The notes: a model not told the origin generated them from the sequence alone. Shown: positions 24,240-36,139, counted from the first letter of the stretch. The stretch: DNA of 64,000 bases from Macrocystis pyrifera (GCA_031763025.1 JASSKH010000038.1:3203001-3267000), one strand, 5' to 3'. A program made the numbers and translations.

Positions 24240-25366
24240 CAGATATTTTGAAGGACTTGGTTCACCTCGAGGAGGACCTCGGCGAGGACGGGGTGAAGGT
24301 TGACCCACTAACTTGCGTACGGAGGGCAGTGTGGGGTATGCTGTACGCGGACGATGTAGGCATGGTGTCTAAGTCGGCGGAAGGCCTTGCGAAGATGATG
24401 ACCGTCATTGTGACCGTTTTCGAAGCAGCAGGCCTCACCGTATCCGAAAAGAAAACGGAGACCATGCTGCTGCGGACACCGAATCAGGCACCCCAGACCT
24501 CACCGCTCGTCATCGAAGCAGCGGGACAGATATATAGACAGACGATGCAGTTTTTGTATCTGGGCGGTCTTGTCGCAAGCGTTGACATTATGCCAGAGAT
24601 CACACGACGGATCCGACTCGCATGGACATGCTACAATCGGTTCAAACGGGAACTGCATGATATGAAGGATGCCCCGTTCACTCTAAAAGTGCGCATGCTA
24701 AAGGCGGAGGTGATGGAGACCCTGCTGTGCGGGTGCGTGACGTGGACTCTTGGTCAGGAGCACTTCGCTGAGCTCCGAACGGCACACCACAAACTCCTCC
24801 TACGGATCATTGGCTTCCAGCGCCGGCAACGCACTGACCACCTCGTGTCGTACGCCAAGGCCCTCAAAAAGGCACAATGCGAGAGCGTAGAGACGACCAT
24901 CCGCAAAAGACGCCTCCTCTTTGCGGGGGGCGTACAGCGGGCGACCGATGAGCGGCTGACCCGCCGGGTGATGTTTGGGACGATGACTGGTGGGGAGAAC
25001 CCAGGACCAAGCCGACCGGAAAAGACCTGGGCCCAATATCTAGCAGACGACCTCAGGGTTTTCCAAGCCACCGAGGGGTCCACGGAAAGCTCCCCTCTGC
25101 TGTTCAGAGTAGAAACGGTGTTATGGCCGAGGCCGGCTAAGAAGAGCGGGAAGTGGGACCGGGGGGTCGTCGACGCGGCGGAATGTTTCATGGCGAGGTG
25201 GCACAGGGACGAGGCACAGAGTAGCCGGCTACGCCACGCAGCTGAGGACGCCAAGAACGGCGACAACGGGAGGGGGGCAGGGGGGAAGGGCAGCCGTACT
25301 GATACAGCTGTCAACGAATGCAGAAACGAAATGATAAATCGGGTGGCTAGGTATCGGTTCGACTAG
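24240..25366 (+). mobile_element. LINE-B (diverged subfamily), intact RT C-terminal frame
   Basis: A single open frame from the RT catalytic motif ([20 protein letters not shown]) through [71 protein letters not shown] and a C-terminal VARYRFD stop. YADD is the polymerase motif of non-LTR reverse transcriptases. It is 5'-truncated: the upstream part of the frame back to 24050 does not resemble RT. This copy is about two-thirds similar to the LINE-B at 27-31 kb and keeps its frame throughout, unlike most copies here. Confidence 0.85.
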
Positions 25367-25559
25367 CTCTTATAGACTGCTGCCTGTAGCTGCTTCTATT
25401 TCCTGTCGCTTCGTCCGCGCAGCAGATATCTGTCCTTCCAGAGTACGTATGCTTTTCCGTCTGGCAGCCTTTCTGAAGTCCTTGCGTCGTTTGCATTCTG
25501 TTTTCATTTCAAAATTTTGTTTTTTTGGTTTTACTGTCTTTTTGCTCTTATTTTTTTGT

Positions 25560-25773
25560 TCGTGCTTGTGTTGTTGGGTTCTCGTGCTCGGTACGCTGGC
25601 ATTTCACTTGATTGACACTTGAATTTGCGATTATTATTATTTTATTTTATTTTGTCTTCCTCTGTCTCACAGTCTGTGACCACGGAATCAGTATCTCTCT
25701 AGGATAAGGAATCAGGACGGACACTGGGTGTACTTCTGATGAAGCTGGGTAGAAAGGACGATTTAATGTGAAG

Positions 25774-25822
<49 letters not shown>

Positions 25823-26880
25823 CGTTGCATAGGCCGAGGTGATTGAGACCCTGCTGTACGGGTGTGTGACGTGGACCCTCAGAGCGGAACACTTTGCCAA
25901 GCTTCGAACGGCTCACCATCAACTCCTGTTGCGAGCCATTGGCTTCCAGCGCCGACTTCGTACTGACCATACCACCCTCTCGTACGCGAAGGCCCTCAAG
26001 ATGACACGTTGCGAGAGCATCGAAACGACCATCCGCAAACGGCGGCTCTTCTTCGCGGCGGGGGAGGCACGGCAAAGCAAGGATCGATTACCCAGTCGGG
26101 TAACGTTCGGGACGATGGCTGGTGGGGAGAACCCGAGACCTGGCGGACAGTTCAAGACTTGGCATAGATGCATAGTCGAAGACCTTAGGGAGTTCCGAGC
26201 CACCGAAGGGTCAACGGAACTCGCCCCCTTGGTGTTTGGAGTTGAGACTGCGCTGTGGTCCACTGCTGCACAAAAGGCGGGGAGGTGTACCGGGGGATCC
26301 TCGAAGCAGCCGAACGGTTCACGGTGAGGTGGCACGAGGATGAGGCTGAGCTGAGTAGGCAGCGCCACGCATCCGCCATGGGTGGTGTCCAAGGGAATGG
26401 GGGGAGAGGGGGGGCAACAAGAGGAGTAGCAAAAAACCCGACCAAGGGAATGCGGAGAGGGGGGGCAACAGGAGTAGAAGGGAAACTGCAGTGGACGAAA
26501 GTAGGAAGGAGATGGCAGACAGGGTAGCCAGGTACCGGGCAGACTAGGAAGTAGAATATGCCTATACTACTCGTGCCACCAACTGGTGCAGCTGGTTCGA
26601 ACGTGGTCTTCCTTTGTCTTCCGGTTGTTTTCCTGTTTTGTTCATTATTATTTTGTTTTATTTTATTTTTGCGCTGACCCTATGTGATTTTCATTTTATT
26701 TTGTTTCTCTTCCTTTCTCCTATTGATAAGCCTTATTGAATTAGTCGTGTGGCGTGGGTGGATGACGAGCCTGCTTTGCTTGTTTCGTATTGTCTGACGC
26801 CGAGGGGCCGGGCAGACAGGGTAGCAAGGTACCAGGCGGATTAGCAGGAAGACCCTGGCTGTGCTACTTGTACCATCAAC
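25560..26880 (+). mobile_element. LINE-B tail joined to a 5'-truncated LINE-B copy
   Basis: First a LINE-B terminus with (AAC)n tail (25777-25822). Then, beginning GCCGAGGTGATTGAGACCCT, a truncated RT C-terminus ([59 protein letters not shown]) and 3' UTR. The same composite, with the same junction, recurs at 38.32-39.75 kb, so the pair was duplicated as a block. Confidence 0.85.
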
Positions 26881-26889
26881 TGCTGCCGC

Positions 26890-27300
26890 TACCTGGAGGA
26901 TGCTTTGTGCTTTAGTTTGCCCGTTATTTTCCCTTGGTTCTTAGTCTTGCTCTGTTGTCGACTAGTGGTGTTTTTCTTCTTTTTCCATTTTTTTCCAGCT
27001 CGTTCTTTTCAAGTGTCTGCCATATCCCCTGCGGGGGGGGCACGATGGTTTTGTTTCTTACATATTTTTGTCTTGTTTCTTTTTCCATTTCGAATTGTCT
27101 TCTTTGTTTTTGTTTTTGTTTTTGTTTTCCTCTTTAATTCGTTTCGTTTCTCTAGGTCATGGAATGTGTATGTCGTGCCTGTCGTATGCAGTGATGATGA
27201 CATGGCATTGCATTGCATACGTGGCAACGTCGTATCTCTGTGGCGTAGCTTTGTGACCACAGAACTTCAATATCTCTAGGATTGAAGAATCGGCACGGGC
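26890..27300 (+). mobile_element. LINE-B 3' UTR / terminal region
   Basis: T-rich stretch, then GGTCATGGAATGTGTATGTC, GGCAACGTCGTATCTCTGTG, GTGACCACAG and ATTGAAGAATCGGCACGGGC. The GATGACATGGCATTGCATTG block is repeated at 27200 and 27320, where the next LINE-B begins. Confidence 0.65.
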
Positions 27301-27509
27301 ACTGGCTGGGCTGGAAGTATGATGACATGGCATTGCATTGCATACGTGGCAACGCCAACGGAAACCAAGGCGCGTACCGGGCTATGAAACGGAGAGCCAC
27401 TTTCGCCATAGAGAAGAAAAAGAAACAAAAGAAGAAAAAAAGGAGGCGGGGACGAGCCTCACGTCGGCTGGCAAAGAAAGCAGCACGCGAGGCTCGTAAG
27501 AGACAAAAG

Positions 27510-28319
27510 GAGGCACTTGTGGCGGTAGCGACCTACAATGTGCGCACCCTGGCTGTAAGGGGGAAGAACGGGTACGGACATGACGAGAGAGTGCTGGCGA
27601 AGGGACGGCAACTCGGCTGTGACTTCATTGGCCTGCAGGAAACCCGGAGGACCGGTAGCACGACGTTTCGTGCGGCAGGGTATCGCGTTTTCTGTTCAGG
27701 TCAGGAAACAACAGCTGCTAGGCAAGGGCTGTACGGAGTAGGTCTAGTTGTAAAGGAATCGTTGTGCAGTAAGGCTGTGTACACTCATCAGTTCATTGAC
27801 GAGCGGCTTATGTCTATGCGCTTTGAGCTGGCTAGCAAATGCGAGGCAGTTAATTTCGTCGTTGCGTATGCTCCAACTGATTGTACCAAGGACGTTGAAC
27901 TGAAACGTAGTTTCTGGCAGAAGCTGGAGGACTTGGTGGAAAAGATCCCGACGAAAGAGTGTCTGTTTGTACTGATGGATGCCAACGCGCGAACTGGACA
28001 GAGGATGGAAGGGTGTGGTGATGATGAAAGTAGAGTGCTTGGAGCATATGGGCGTGATGTTCGTAACGACAATGGCAGACGACTCCTGTCGTTCGCCACC
28101 AATTGCAAGTTAGCTCTCACCAACACGTTTTTCAGCACGCGCAAGGGTGGGATTTCGCATACACACAACGGCACCAGCCCGAGTGACCGTAAGCGGATCG
28201 ACTACATCCTAACCCGTCAAGCCCATCGACCTAGAGTACAAGATGGTAAAGTCGTCCCACAGCCTCCTGCCCCAGCTAAGGCTGACTCAGACCACAACAT
28301 CTTGTATATCAAAGTCTGA
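27510..28319 (+). pseudogene. LINE-B AP endonuclease domain
   Basis: Exonuclease-endonuclease-phosphatase fold motifs in order: VAVATYNVRTLAV, DFIGLQETRRTGS, RLMSMRFELAS, NFVVAYAPTDC, LFVLMDANARTG, TFFSTRKGGISHTH, RKRIDYILT and ADSDHNILYI. These cover the N, E, D-N, and SDH catalytic elements of LINE AP endonucleases, which nick target DNA. The frame is uninterrupted up to TGA. The reading frame resumes downstream in the same register, so this stop is probably a mutation rather than a natural ORF end. Confidence 0.9.
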
Positions 28320-28394
28320 CTCAGTGGTCACTTTGCGTCCACCAGACAAATACGTAGACCGACAAAACGCCGAGAGTTCGACAGGCAGCTTTTT

Positions 28395-30678
28395 ATGTCG
28401 GATGGAAAGTGTCGTGAACGAGTAGTCGCGAGGGTCATCTCCACTCTTAACCAGCTTAACCAGCCCCGTAATACGTCTGGCATGGTTGATTTTTTCACTG
28501 CGGCTATTATTGATGCGGTCGAAAAAGAAGTACCACCCCCTCCACGTCGCCACCGCAGACATGGATGGTGTGAGTCTGCCGAAACCTTGGCCGCATTCAT
28601 ATTAGCATGGATAGCGAGGGAGGATGCACGGCAATTCTTGCGTGCCCACCCCTGGGATAGAACCGCGTGGAAGACACTGAGATCTGCGTTTGCGAATCTG
28701 CAGAAGGTGATTGCCGCAGGACTGCATGCGTACTTCGAAGCGTACCTCGCTGAAACCGAACGACTACTAGCGAACAACGACCAGAGAGGCTTTTACAAAC
28801 ACCTTAAGAGTACGGTAGGATTGGAAGGGATTAAAGCGAGAAGCGAACAGTTCACGAAGATGACACGCTGTTGCGGGATAAGGTTCGAATTCGTGAACGG
28901 TGGGGGGGGGGGTTTACCACAAACGTTTGAACACGAAATCGCTTAAACTCGATTCCACGATCATCGACCTCTTGCCACCACGACCGCTTAAACTGTCGCT
29001 CGGAGATGAACCATCCATGGACGAGATGACGGAAGCACTTAAGGGGATGTCAAACTGGAAAGCTGTCGGGCCAGATGGTCTCCCGGCCGAACTCCTGAAA
29101 ATCGACCACCCCGCATTCGTCCAGTGCTTTCACAACATCCTTGTCAATGTTTGGGTAACAGGAGAAGTCCTCCAGCAATGGGAAGACGCGATCATCAAGG
29201 TCCTTCACGAAAAGAAGGACCGAACTGATTGCAACAACTACAGAGGGATTTCGCTTGTTGCCCACGCAGGCAAAGTCTTGTTGAAAATCGTCGCGTCCCG
29301 CCTCAGCAACTACTGCGAGACTGAGGAACTACTCCCGGAGGAACAGTGCGGCTTCCGCCCCGCACGATCAACGATTGACACGTTGTTCGTCGTGCGCCGG
29401 TTGCAAGAGCTTGGAAGACAGAGGAAAATGCCCTGTACTTGTGCTTCATCGATCTGCAGAAAGCGTACGACACTGTCGACCGAGAGCTGTTATGGGAAGT
29501 ACTCACACGCTTTGGCGTACCGACCAAGATGCGGAGAATTATCCGTAATTTCCACGATGGCATGCGGGCTAGCGTGCGTACGGATTACGGCGAGCACTCG
29601 GGATGGTTTGACGTCACGCAGGGGCTGCGGCAAGGCTGTGTGCTGTCACCGTTACTGTTCAACGTATTCTTCGCTGCTGCGTTGCACGTCGTACTAGTAC
29701 GCTTTAGCCATGACGAAGCCATCGTAAGGGATTCGGTCCAACTCAGTGATGCTGGAGTAGTCGGAACGGAGGAGCAGGAGCCGTTGGCGTGCGTGCGAAG
29801 GCCTGTATGGGGCATGTTGTACGCCGATGACGCAGGAATTGTCTCGAAGTCGGCTGAAGGGCTCGCGAAAATGATGACAGGAATCGTGACTGTCTTCGAA
29901 GCAGCAGGCCTTACGGTTGTCGGAAAAGAAGACAGAGACTGTGCTTCTACAAACGCCAGACCAGAAAACCCTCGAACCACCGCTCGTCATCGAAGCAGCA
30001 GGCCAGAGGTCTAAGCAGACGGCCCAGTTCTTGTACCTAGGCGGCATTATCCACGAAAACGCTGACCTCTCGCTCGAAATCGACCGACGGATCCGTCTCA
30101 TGCGAGCATGCCTCAAACGGTTCGGCCCGGAGCTGTACGATAGGACGACCGCCCCCCTTACCCTGAAAGTCCGAATGCTGAAGGCCGAGGTGATTGAGAC
30201 CCTGCTGTACGGGTGTGTGACGTGGACCCTCAGAGCGGAACACTTTGCCAAGCTTCGAACGGCTCACCACCAAGTCCTGTTGCGAGCCATTGGCTTCCAG
30301 CGCCGATTTCGTACTGACCATACCACCCTCTCGAACGCGAAGGCCCTCAAGACGACACGTTGCGAGAGCATCGAAACGACCATCCGCAAACGGCGGCTCT
30401 TCTTCGCGGCGGGGGAGGCACGGCAAAGCAAGGATCGATTACCCAGTCGGGTAACGTTCGGGACGATGGCTGGTGGGGAGAACCCGAGACCTGGCGGACA
30501 GTTTAAGACTTGGCATAGATGCATAGTCGAAGACCTTAGGGAGTTCCGAGCCACCGAAGGGTCAACGGAACTCGCCCCCTTGGTGTTTGGAGTTGAGACC
30601 GCGTTGTGGTCCACTGCTGTTAAAAAGGCGCGGAGGTGTACCGGGGGATCCTCGAAGCAGCCGAACGGTTCATGGTGA
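28395..30678 (+). pseudogene. LINE-B reverse transcriptase, broken by frameshifts
   Basis: Linker helices (WIAREDARQFLRAHPWDRTA), then RT motifs: [135 protein letters not shown] and [15 protein letters not shown], then a C-terminal domain. The pieces lie in two frames with switches near 28905, 29430 and 29920. The site GTACTAGTAC at 29691-29700 is the empty version of a 6-base insertion seen in the copies at 36.5 and 42.2 kb. Confidence 0.9.
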
Positions 30679-30899
30679 GGTGGCACGAGGATGAGGCTGA
30701 GCTGAGTAGGCAGCGCCGCGCAACCGCCGTGGGTGGTGTCTAAGGGAATGGGGGGAGAGGGGGGGCAACAAGAGGAGTGGCAGAAAACCCGACCAAGGGA
30801 ATGCGGAGAGGGGGCGGAACAGGAGCAGAAGGGAAACTGCAGTGGACGAAAGTAGGAAGGAGATGGCAGACGGGGTAGCCAGGTACCGGGCAGACTAGG

Positions 30900-31440
30900 A
30901 AGTAGAATATGCCTATACTACTCGTGCCACCAACTGGTGCAGCTGGTTCGAACGTGGTCTTACCTTGTTTTCCTGTTGTTTTGTTTATTTTTGTTTCATT
31001 TTATTTTCTTCTTTGCGCTGACCCTATGCGATTTTCATTGTATTTTGTTTCTCTTCCTTTCTCCGATTGATAAGCCTTATTGAAGCAGTCGTGTGGCGTG
31101 GGTGGATGACGAGCCTGCTTTGCTTGTTTCGTTTTGTCTGACGCCGAGGGGCCGGGCATAGTTGACGAACGCTGGACGACGGTGGCAGACAGGGTAGCAA
31201 GGTACCAGGCGGGCCAGCAGGGAGACGTTGGCTGAGCTACTCGTACCATAAACTGCTGCCGCTACCTGGAGCATGCCTTGTGCTTTGTTTGGTTTGCCAG
31301 TTATTTTCACTTGGCTCTTAGTCTTACTCTGTCGACGACTCGTGGTGTTTTCTTCCTTTTTCTTTTTTTTCTAGCTCCTTCTTTTCCAGTGTCTGCCAGA
31401 TCCCCTGCGGGGGGGGTACGATGGTTGGTTGCTATACATA
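30900..31440 (+). mobile_element. LINE-B 3' UTR
   Basis: Matches 26.56-27.05 and 39.29-39.80 kb: TGCAGCTGGTTCGAACGTGG, TTGATAAGCCTTATTGAA, GGTGGATGACGAGCCTGC, ACCTGGAGCATGC and TCCCCTGCGGGGGGGG. No coding capacity. The sequence breaks off at a TACCAGGTA palindrome (31443-31451). Confidence 0.7.
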
Positions 31441-31454
31441 AATACCAGGTACAA

Positions 31455-31910
31455 GGTTCCCCTCCGGGAGGTGCCGTATTAATAGGGGAGTGGCGCAAGA
31501 GCGAAATAATTATAGTCGTATGAAACCCTACACACTTTTTTAGAAGTAGCACCTGCACCCACCCATCATTTTAACGTGAAGAACACACACAGCATATTTT
31601 GAGGACAGACTATATTATGCTGCTGATCGCGGAATTAGTGTAGGATCATTATTTACTACAATAATAATATATAATAGGGTATATCGGTAAGTTGAGGTAT
31701 ATTGATCCAGCTGACTCGCGGCGATTGATTCGTAAGTACATAAACGTTGCGCGAGGTCGAGGTTGCGCCATAATACTTTGTGACCGGCTGAGTAATAAAA
31801 GGTGCAGCACATACATAAATACATACATACTGGTACTACAATATATATATGTTCCCCCAAAATAAATGTTTCTTGGTGCTCAGGGTATAATATCAAGGGT
31901 TCACAAATGC
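31455..31910. other. Spacer, AT-rich, no gene seen
   Basis: Includes a LINE-B-like tail remnant (TTTTAACGTGAAGAACACAC at 31571-31590) and short AT microsatellites. Nothing else recognised. Confidence 0.5.
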
Positions 31911-31914
31911 TCGA

Positions 31915-32550
31915 GAACAAATCGTAGTCCGAGTACTGAGAGTATTGGAATACAGGCGGCAAAACTATACTGCGAGTACTGAGAAGGCCCAAATACTGAG
32001 AGTAATGAGAGTGTGAGCAGTACCGAACCCCGAGAATACAGGTTGCTTAAAGTATGTACCCGCAGTAGTATCGAAACACGACATAATAAACACTTGGGGT
32101 AAAGGCAATATATGCGCACAGTATACAGAACCTCGAGATACTGAGAGCATTCGCAGTCATGCATAATATAATATCGAAACACTGGCAGACTGCTTTGAGT
32201 GCTCAAGTTGTCTCCAGCGAAAGTAGTAAGTATACTGGGCATATATTGAGGGTATTTCATTACTGCGAGTACTGAGTCTCGCAGAAGAAGCAGCAGTACG
32301 AACACTACCAATGGACGAAATACTGCTATAGACTAGTACTTACTGGTATACTTGTAGTACCCGCGGTACATAACCCCGAGATACTTGAAGCACAACAGGC
32401 GGTATCCATGCCAGCAGCAGTAGCGAACCCCGCATTAGTGCGAGCCCGAAGAAAGTATACGCAGTAGTATCTACAGAACCTCAAAATACTGCGAGTACTC
32501 GCAGTATCTCGAGTACAAAACCCCCGAAATACTGCGAGTGTACGAAGTAT
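31915..32550. repeat. Degenerate CGAGTACTGAGAGTATT-type repeat
   Basis: More than 15 diverged copies of (CG/GCG)AGTACTGAGA and related ATACTGAGAGT, CCCCGAGATACTG blocks at irregular 20-60 base spacing. No frame of interest. Confidence 0.7.
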
Positions 32551-32604
32551 GTGATAGAGTACCTTGGTTGGTAGTCAATAGACCAACCATCAGTAGGGGC
32601 CGTT

Positions 32605-32780
32605 AAATATTATTTTTCCAGTCGGGTCGTACCCCGTTTACCATTTGCTATCTGTGGATACGCAGGCTATTATTGTTCCAGTCGGGTCGTACCCTGTTTA
32701 CCATTTGATATCTGTCGATACGCAGGTTAGCATATCTGTAGACACGCAGACTGGTATACCTGTAGAATCTGATATGCAGG
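32605..32780. repeat. Tandem repeat with unit near 62 bases
   Basis: Two copies of TCCAGTCGGGTCGTACCC..GTTTACCATTTG..ATCTGT..GATACGCAGG, then shorter partial copies (TATCTGTAGACACGCAGACT). Confidence 0.85.
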
Positions 32781-32786
32781 TTAGTA

Positions 32787-33090
32787 GGTTGTACTATTGA
32801 AGCTGAGAATAACACATGCACCCTTACGGGGTGTTGTACTATTGAAGCTTAGAGTAACGCATGCACCCTTACGGGGTGTTGTACTATTGAAGCTTAGAGT
32901 AACGCATGCACCCTTACGGGTTATTGTACTATTGAAGCTTAGAGTAACGCATGCACCCTTACGGGTTATTGTACTATTGAAGCTTAGAGTAACGCATGCA
33001 CCCTTACGGGTTATTGTACTATTGAAGTTGAGGGCAACGCATGCACCCTAACGGGACGTTGCACTATTGAAGTGAGGGTGACGCATGCAC
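32787..33090 (+). repeat. 42-bp minisatellite, about seven copies
   Basis: Unit TGTACTATTGAAGCTTAGAG..TAACGCATGCACCCTTACGG. As 42 is divisible by three the frame stays open (LLKLRVTHAPLRVIV repeat). I see no start context, neighbour or family supporting a real protein. Confidence 0.92.
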
Positions 33091-33109
33091 CCTTGCCAGT
33101 AGAATATAG

Positions 33110-33413
33110 CCGGTTGAAGCCCCGGTGGCTTGGTAGGTGATCCGCGTGCCTGTCAAGATCAATTTCGTGGGTTCAAGTCCCACCGAGTGCACATGCTCAT
33201 AGGGACTTTTTCTTGCATAAAAAATTGATAAGCGGAAAGCGCGAAAGCGTGAGTTGGCTACATTCGATGAAAATCGACGAGCAGTGGGAATGCTGAACCC
33301 TATGCGCGACAAAAATAAAAGGCACGTACCGGGGGGGAGGGACGACACCTGTGACCACGGCTTGTCCAGAAGATCGTCGAGGGTAAAACCTCCTACGAGT
33401 GGGCTGGAAAGTA

Positions 33414-33447
<34 letters not shown>
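33110..33447 (+). mobile_element. SINE-A (tRNA-derived) copy
   Basis: The head resembles a tRNA gene: A-box-like TGGCTTGGTAGG and B-box-like GGGTTCAAGTCCCACC, with a GGG/CCC T-stem. The body runs GACTTTTTCTTGCATAAAAA, AAGCGCGAAAGCGTGAGTTG, CGATGAAAATCGACGAGCAG and GTCCAGAAGATCGTCGAGGG, then poly(A) (33421-33448). Pol III SINE architecture. Siblings lie at 35.0, 35.8, 37.6, 40.0, 43.4 and 61.3 kb. Confidence 0.88.
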
Positions 33448-33448
<1 letters not shown>

Positions 33449-33479
33449 GAGGATTCTCCTGGCTTCAAAAAGCATGTGC

Positions 33480-34880
33480 TCCCCCCCCCCCTCTCTCCTC
33501 ACTCTTCTCACTTGCCCCTTTTGAGCAAGCCTTGCACCAATAAAACAAGAGAACTCCAAAAAGAACTAGGTCTGAGTTTGACCAAGCACAGACACCTGTG
33601 TCACACTTCTTCTGTGGATCATCATCCCGTGGAACCCTTACTGCTCTCCCAGACCCCCACTACCACATCACAAGTACCTACGGTAATAGCAGCAGTATTT
33701 TCTCGAACGTACTTTGCTTTACTCCCAAGTATTCGGAGTAGCTGTGAAATGTTGAGGTATGAACGCACGCCACACGCAAGCGCGCCGCCCAAACTCTTTA
33801 ATTTGGGCTAAAACACACAAGTAACATGTATGTACTCTATCATATTACGAGTATACGTTCAGAAAAGCAAGGTGTGGAAGAATGTATTATTATTACTGTA
33901 GTACTCTGTTGTAGTTCTGGTACAAAAATAGTCAAAAGGATGGTGCGAGTCGAACCTCGGAAACGAAAATGTTATCCAGCAAGTGCAGTTTAAACCTATA
34001 CGCTAGAACAGCGCTCGTACAACTGGCATGTCGTGTTTTTTACGCAATCTAAAACACTTTGCACGATCTCCTACAGCAGTAGAGTAGCTTGTACAGGTAC
34101 GACTGCATATTCAGCAGTACTGGTGTAAAATGCAACGCGAGGAACGTACGTGTACTGATCCCCTTTCAGCTGGCTCTAGGATCTATCGATCAGCAATGTA
34201 GGGCACAGGCTGCTGCTGGGCAGCAGGGTTGGTTGTGGTGCTGTAGGAAGCTGGAGGTAAGCACGCTCTGTGCACTGCTGTGGGTATTGTTCTCTAGGCG
34301 GTGGTCCGTGCTCCGTGCAACAACCCAAAAAAAATGTATTTATGGGATATTCTTATACGTCATCCTGGGTACATACGGATAAAAAAATATATGGCAGACG
34401 ATGGAATGCGGACGACAGGCTCCGACAGACACAACCAACCACAGCAACACTGCGCATATGGGCGTGTCGAACACGCACGGCGTGTGGGCGGCAGCGTTAG
34501 AACGATGGGATCTGTGCACGTTGTCTGTTGTGTTCCTGGTATATGCCTGAGCTGTGTGTGCTCACAGCTCTCATGAGAGCCGGGGGGAGAAAACAGAGAG
34601 CATGACAATGTACCGATATACGTACGTACAAAATAAGGCCTCTTTACCGAAACCAGGGAAATCGTCTTATCCACTCCCGCCGGAAAAAAAAAAAACTTTA
34701 AGCGCCTGCCACGCGCTTCAGAGTGCACGGATCGCGCCGAGACCTAGACCAATGTGTCCGGCAGGGCTTCCCGTTTCCGTGTACTTACTGTTTTGCCTAA
34801 AAGTGCTCGTGCCAAGAGAAAAGTTGGCAAAAGTACGAAAATTTGACAAATATACGTATACATATATATTTGTTTCTTTA
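33480..34880. other. Spacer with a possible tRNA-like relic
   Basis: No supported gene. At about 33938-34020 the minus strand shows an A-box-like TAGCGTATAGG and a B-box-like GGTTCGACTCG about 45 bases apart, suggesting a degenerate tRNA or SINE head. The cloverleaf is not convincing. Confidence 0.35.
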
Positions 34881-34889
34881 TATCTTTCG

Positions 34890-35021
34890 AATTGTCTTTG
34901 TTTTTGTTTTTTTTTTTTTTTCACTTTCTTTCGTTTAGTTTCTCTAGGTCATGGAATGTGTATGTCGTGCCTGTCGTACGCAGTATGATGACATGGCATT
35001 GCATTGCCTACGTGGCAACGT
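34890..35021 (+). mobile_element. LINE-B 3' UTR fragment
   Basis: TTCGAATTGTCTTTG, a T run, GGTCATGGAATGTGTATGTC, GATGACATGGCATTGCATTG and GTGGCAACGT, interrupted by the next SINE-A. Confidence 0.75.
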
Positions 35022-35326
35022 CCCGGTGGCTTGGTAGGTGGTCCGCGAGCCTATCAAGATCAATTTCGTGAGTTCGAGTCTCACCGAGTGCATGCTCATA
35101 GAGACTTTTTCTTGTATAAAATTGATTAGCGGAAAGCGCGAGAGCGTGAGTTAGCTGTACATTCGATGAAAATCGACGAGCAGTGGGAATGCTGAACCCT
35201 ATGCGCGATAAAAACTAAAGGCACGTACCGGGGGGGAGAAGGGACGACACCTGTGACCACGGCTTGTCCAGAAGATCGTCGAGGGGGTAAAACCTCCTAC
35301 GAGTGGGCTGGAAAGTAAAAGTGATG

Positions 35327-35356
<30 letters not shown>
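35022..35356 (+). mobile_element. SINE-A copy inside a LINE-B 3' UTR
   Basis: Full-length tRNA-derived SINE (GTGGCTTGGTAGGTGGTCCG, GTGAGTTCGAGTCTCACC) ending in poly(A) at 35331-35357. It splits the LINE-B block GGCAACGT / GTAGTATCTCCGTGGCG. Confidence 0.9.
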
Positions 35357-35357
<1 letters not shown>

Positions 35358-35520
35358 CGTAGTATCTCCGTGGCGTAGCTTTGTGACCACAGATCTTGTA
35401 TCTCTCTAGGATTGAAGAATCGGCACGGACACTGGTTGTGCTGGATGTCGACGGGTAGAAAGAACGGTTTAATGTGAAGAAAACAACAACAACAACAACA
35501 CCAACAACAACAACAACGTA
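35357..35520 (+). mobile_element. LINE-B terminus with AAC tail
   Basis: GTGGCGTAGCTTTGTGACCA..GAAGAATCGGCACGGACACT..AACGGTTTAATGTGAAG, then (AAC)n. Confidence 0.8.
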
Positions 35521-35654
35521 TATTTTTCGGTTTGGTTTCTTCGTTGCTTGTCTTTCTTTATGGTGTATTTTGGTTGCTGGCGTATGTATGTATGTTGTGT
35601 CGGCCGCACCTAGTGCGAAGGCATGGTATTGCGTAGGCTATTAATGCATTACGG

Positions 35655-35800
35655 TGTGTTATCTCTGTGTCGTAGTCTGTGACCACAGAGCTCGTATCTC
35701 TCTAGGGTGAAGAATCAGCACGGACACTGGGCTTGCTGGATGTCGACGAGTAGAAGAACGGTTTAATGTGAAGAACACACACACACACACACACACATAT
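35655..35800 (+). mobile_element. LINE-B terminus with CA tail
   Basis: TCTGTGACCACAGAGCTCG..ATCAGCACGGACACTGG..AACGGTTTAATGTGAAG, then (CA)n. Another SINE-A follows at once. Confidence 0.8.
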
Positions 35801-35801
35801 C

Positions 35802-36118
35802 CCGGTGGCTTGGTAGGTGGTCCGCGAGCCTATCAAGATCAATTTCGTGAGTTCGAGTCTCACCGAGTGCATGCTCATAGGGACTTTTTCTTGTATAAAA
35901 TTGATTAGCGGAAAGCGCGAGAGCGTGAGTTAGCTGTACATTCGATGAAAATCGACGAGCAGTGGTAATGCTGAACCCTATGCGCTATAAAAACTAAAGG
36001 CACGTACCGGGGAGGAGAAGGGACGACACCTGTGACCACGGCTTGTCCAGAAGATCGTCGAGGGTAAAACCTCCTACGAGTGGGCTGGAAAGTAAAAGTG
36101 ATCATGAAAAAAATAATA
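35802..36118 (+). mobile_element. SINE-A copy
   Basis: Full-length tRNA-derived SINE ending in an A-rich ATAATAATAAAAATATAT tail. Confidence 0.88.
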
Positions 36119-36139
36119 ATAATAAAAATATATATATAT

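Larger units (their letters stand above)
27282..30900 (+). mobile_element. LINE-B, near full length: endonuclease plus reverse transcriptase
   Basis: The longest LINE-B copy. Basic leader, then an AP-type endonuclease (27520-28319), a linker, an RT domain (28990-29930) and a C-terminal region to about 30680. A 3' UTR continues to about 31430. Inactivating lesions: an in-frame TGA at 28317-28319, a frame change at the G run near 28905, and further shifts near 29430 and 29920. The GC-rich coding sequence is close to that of the other LINE-B copies, so decay looks moderate. Confidence 0.9.

Noticed and set aside
33938-34020. Functional tRNA gene on the minus strand
   Set aside because: A- and B-box-like words are present, but acceptor and T-stems do not pair properly; kept only as a possible relic.
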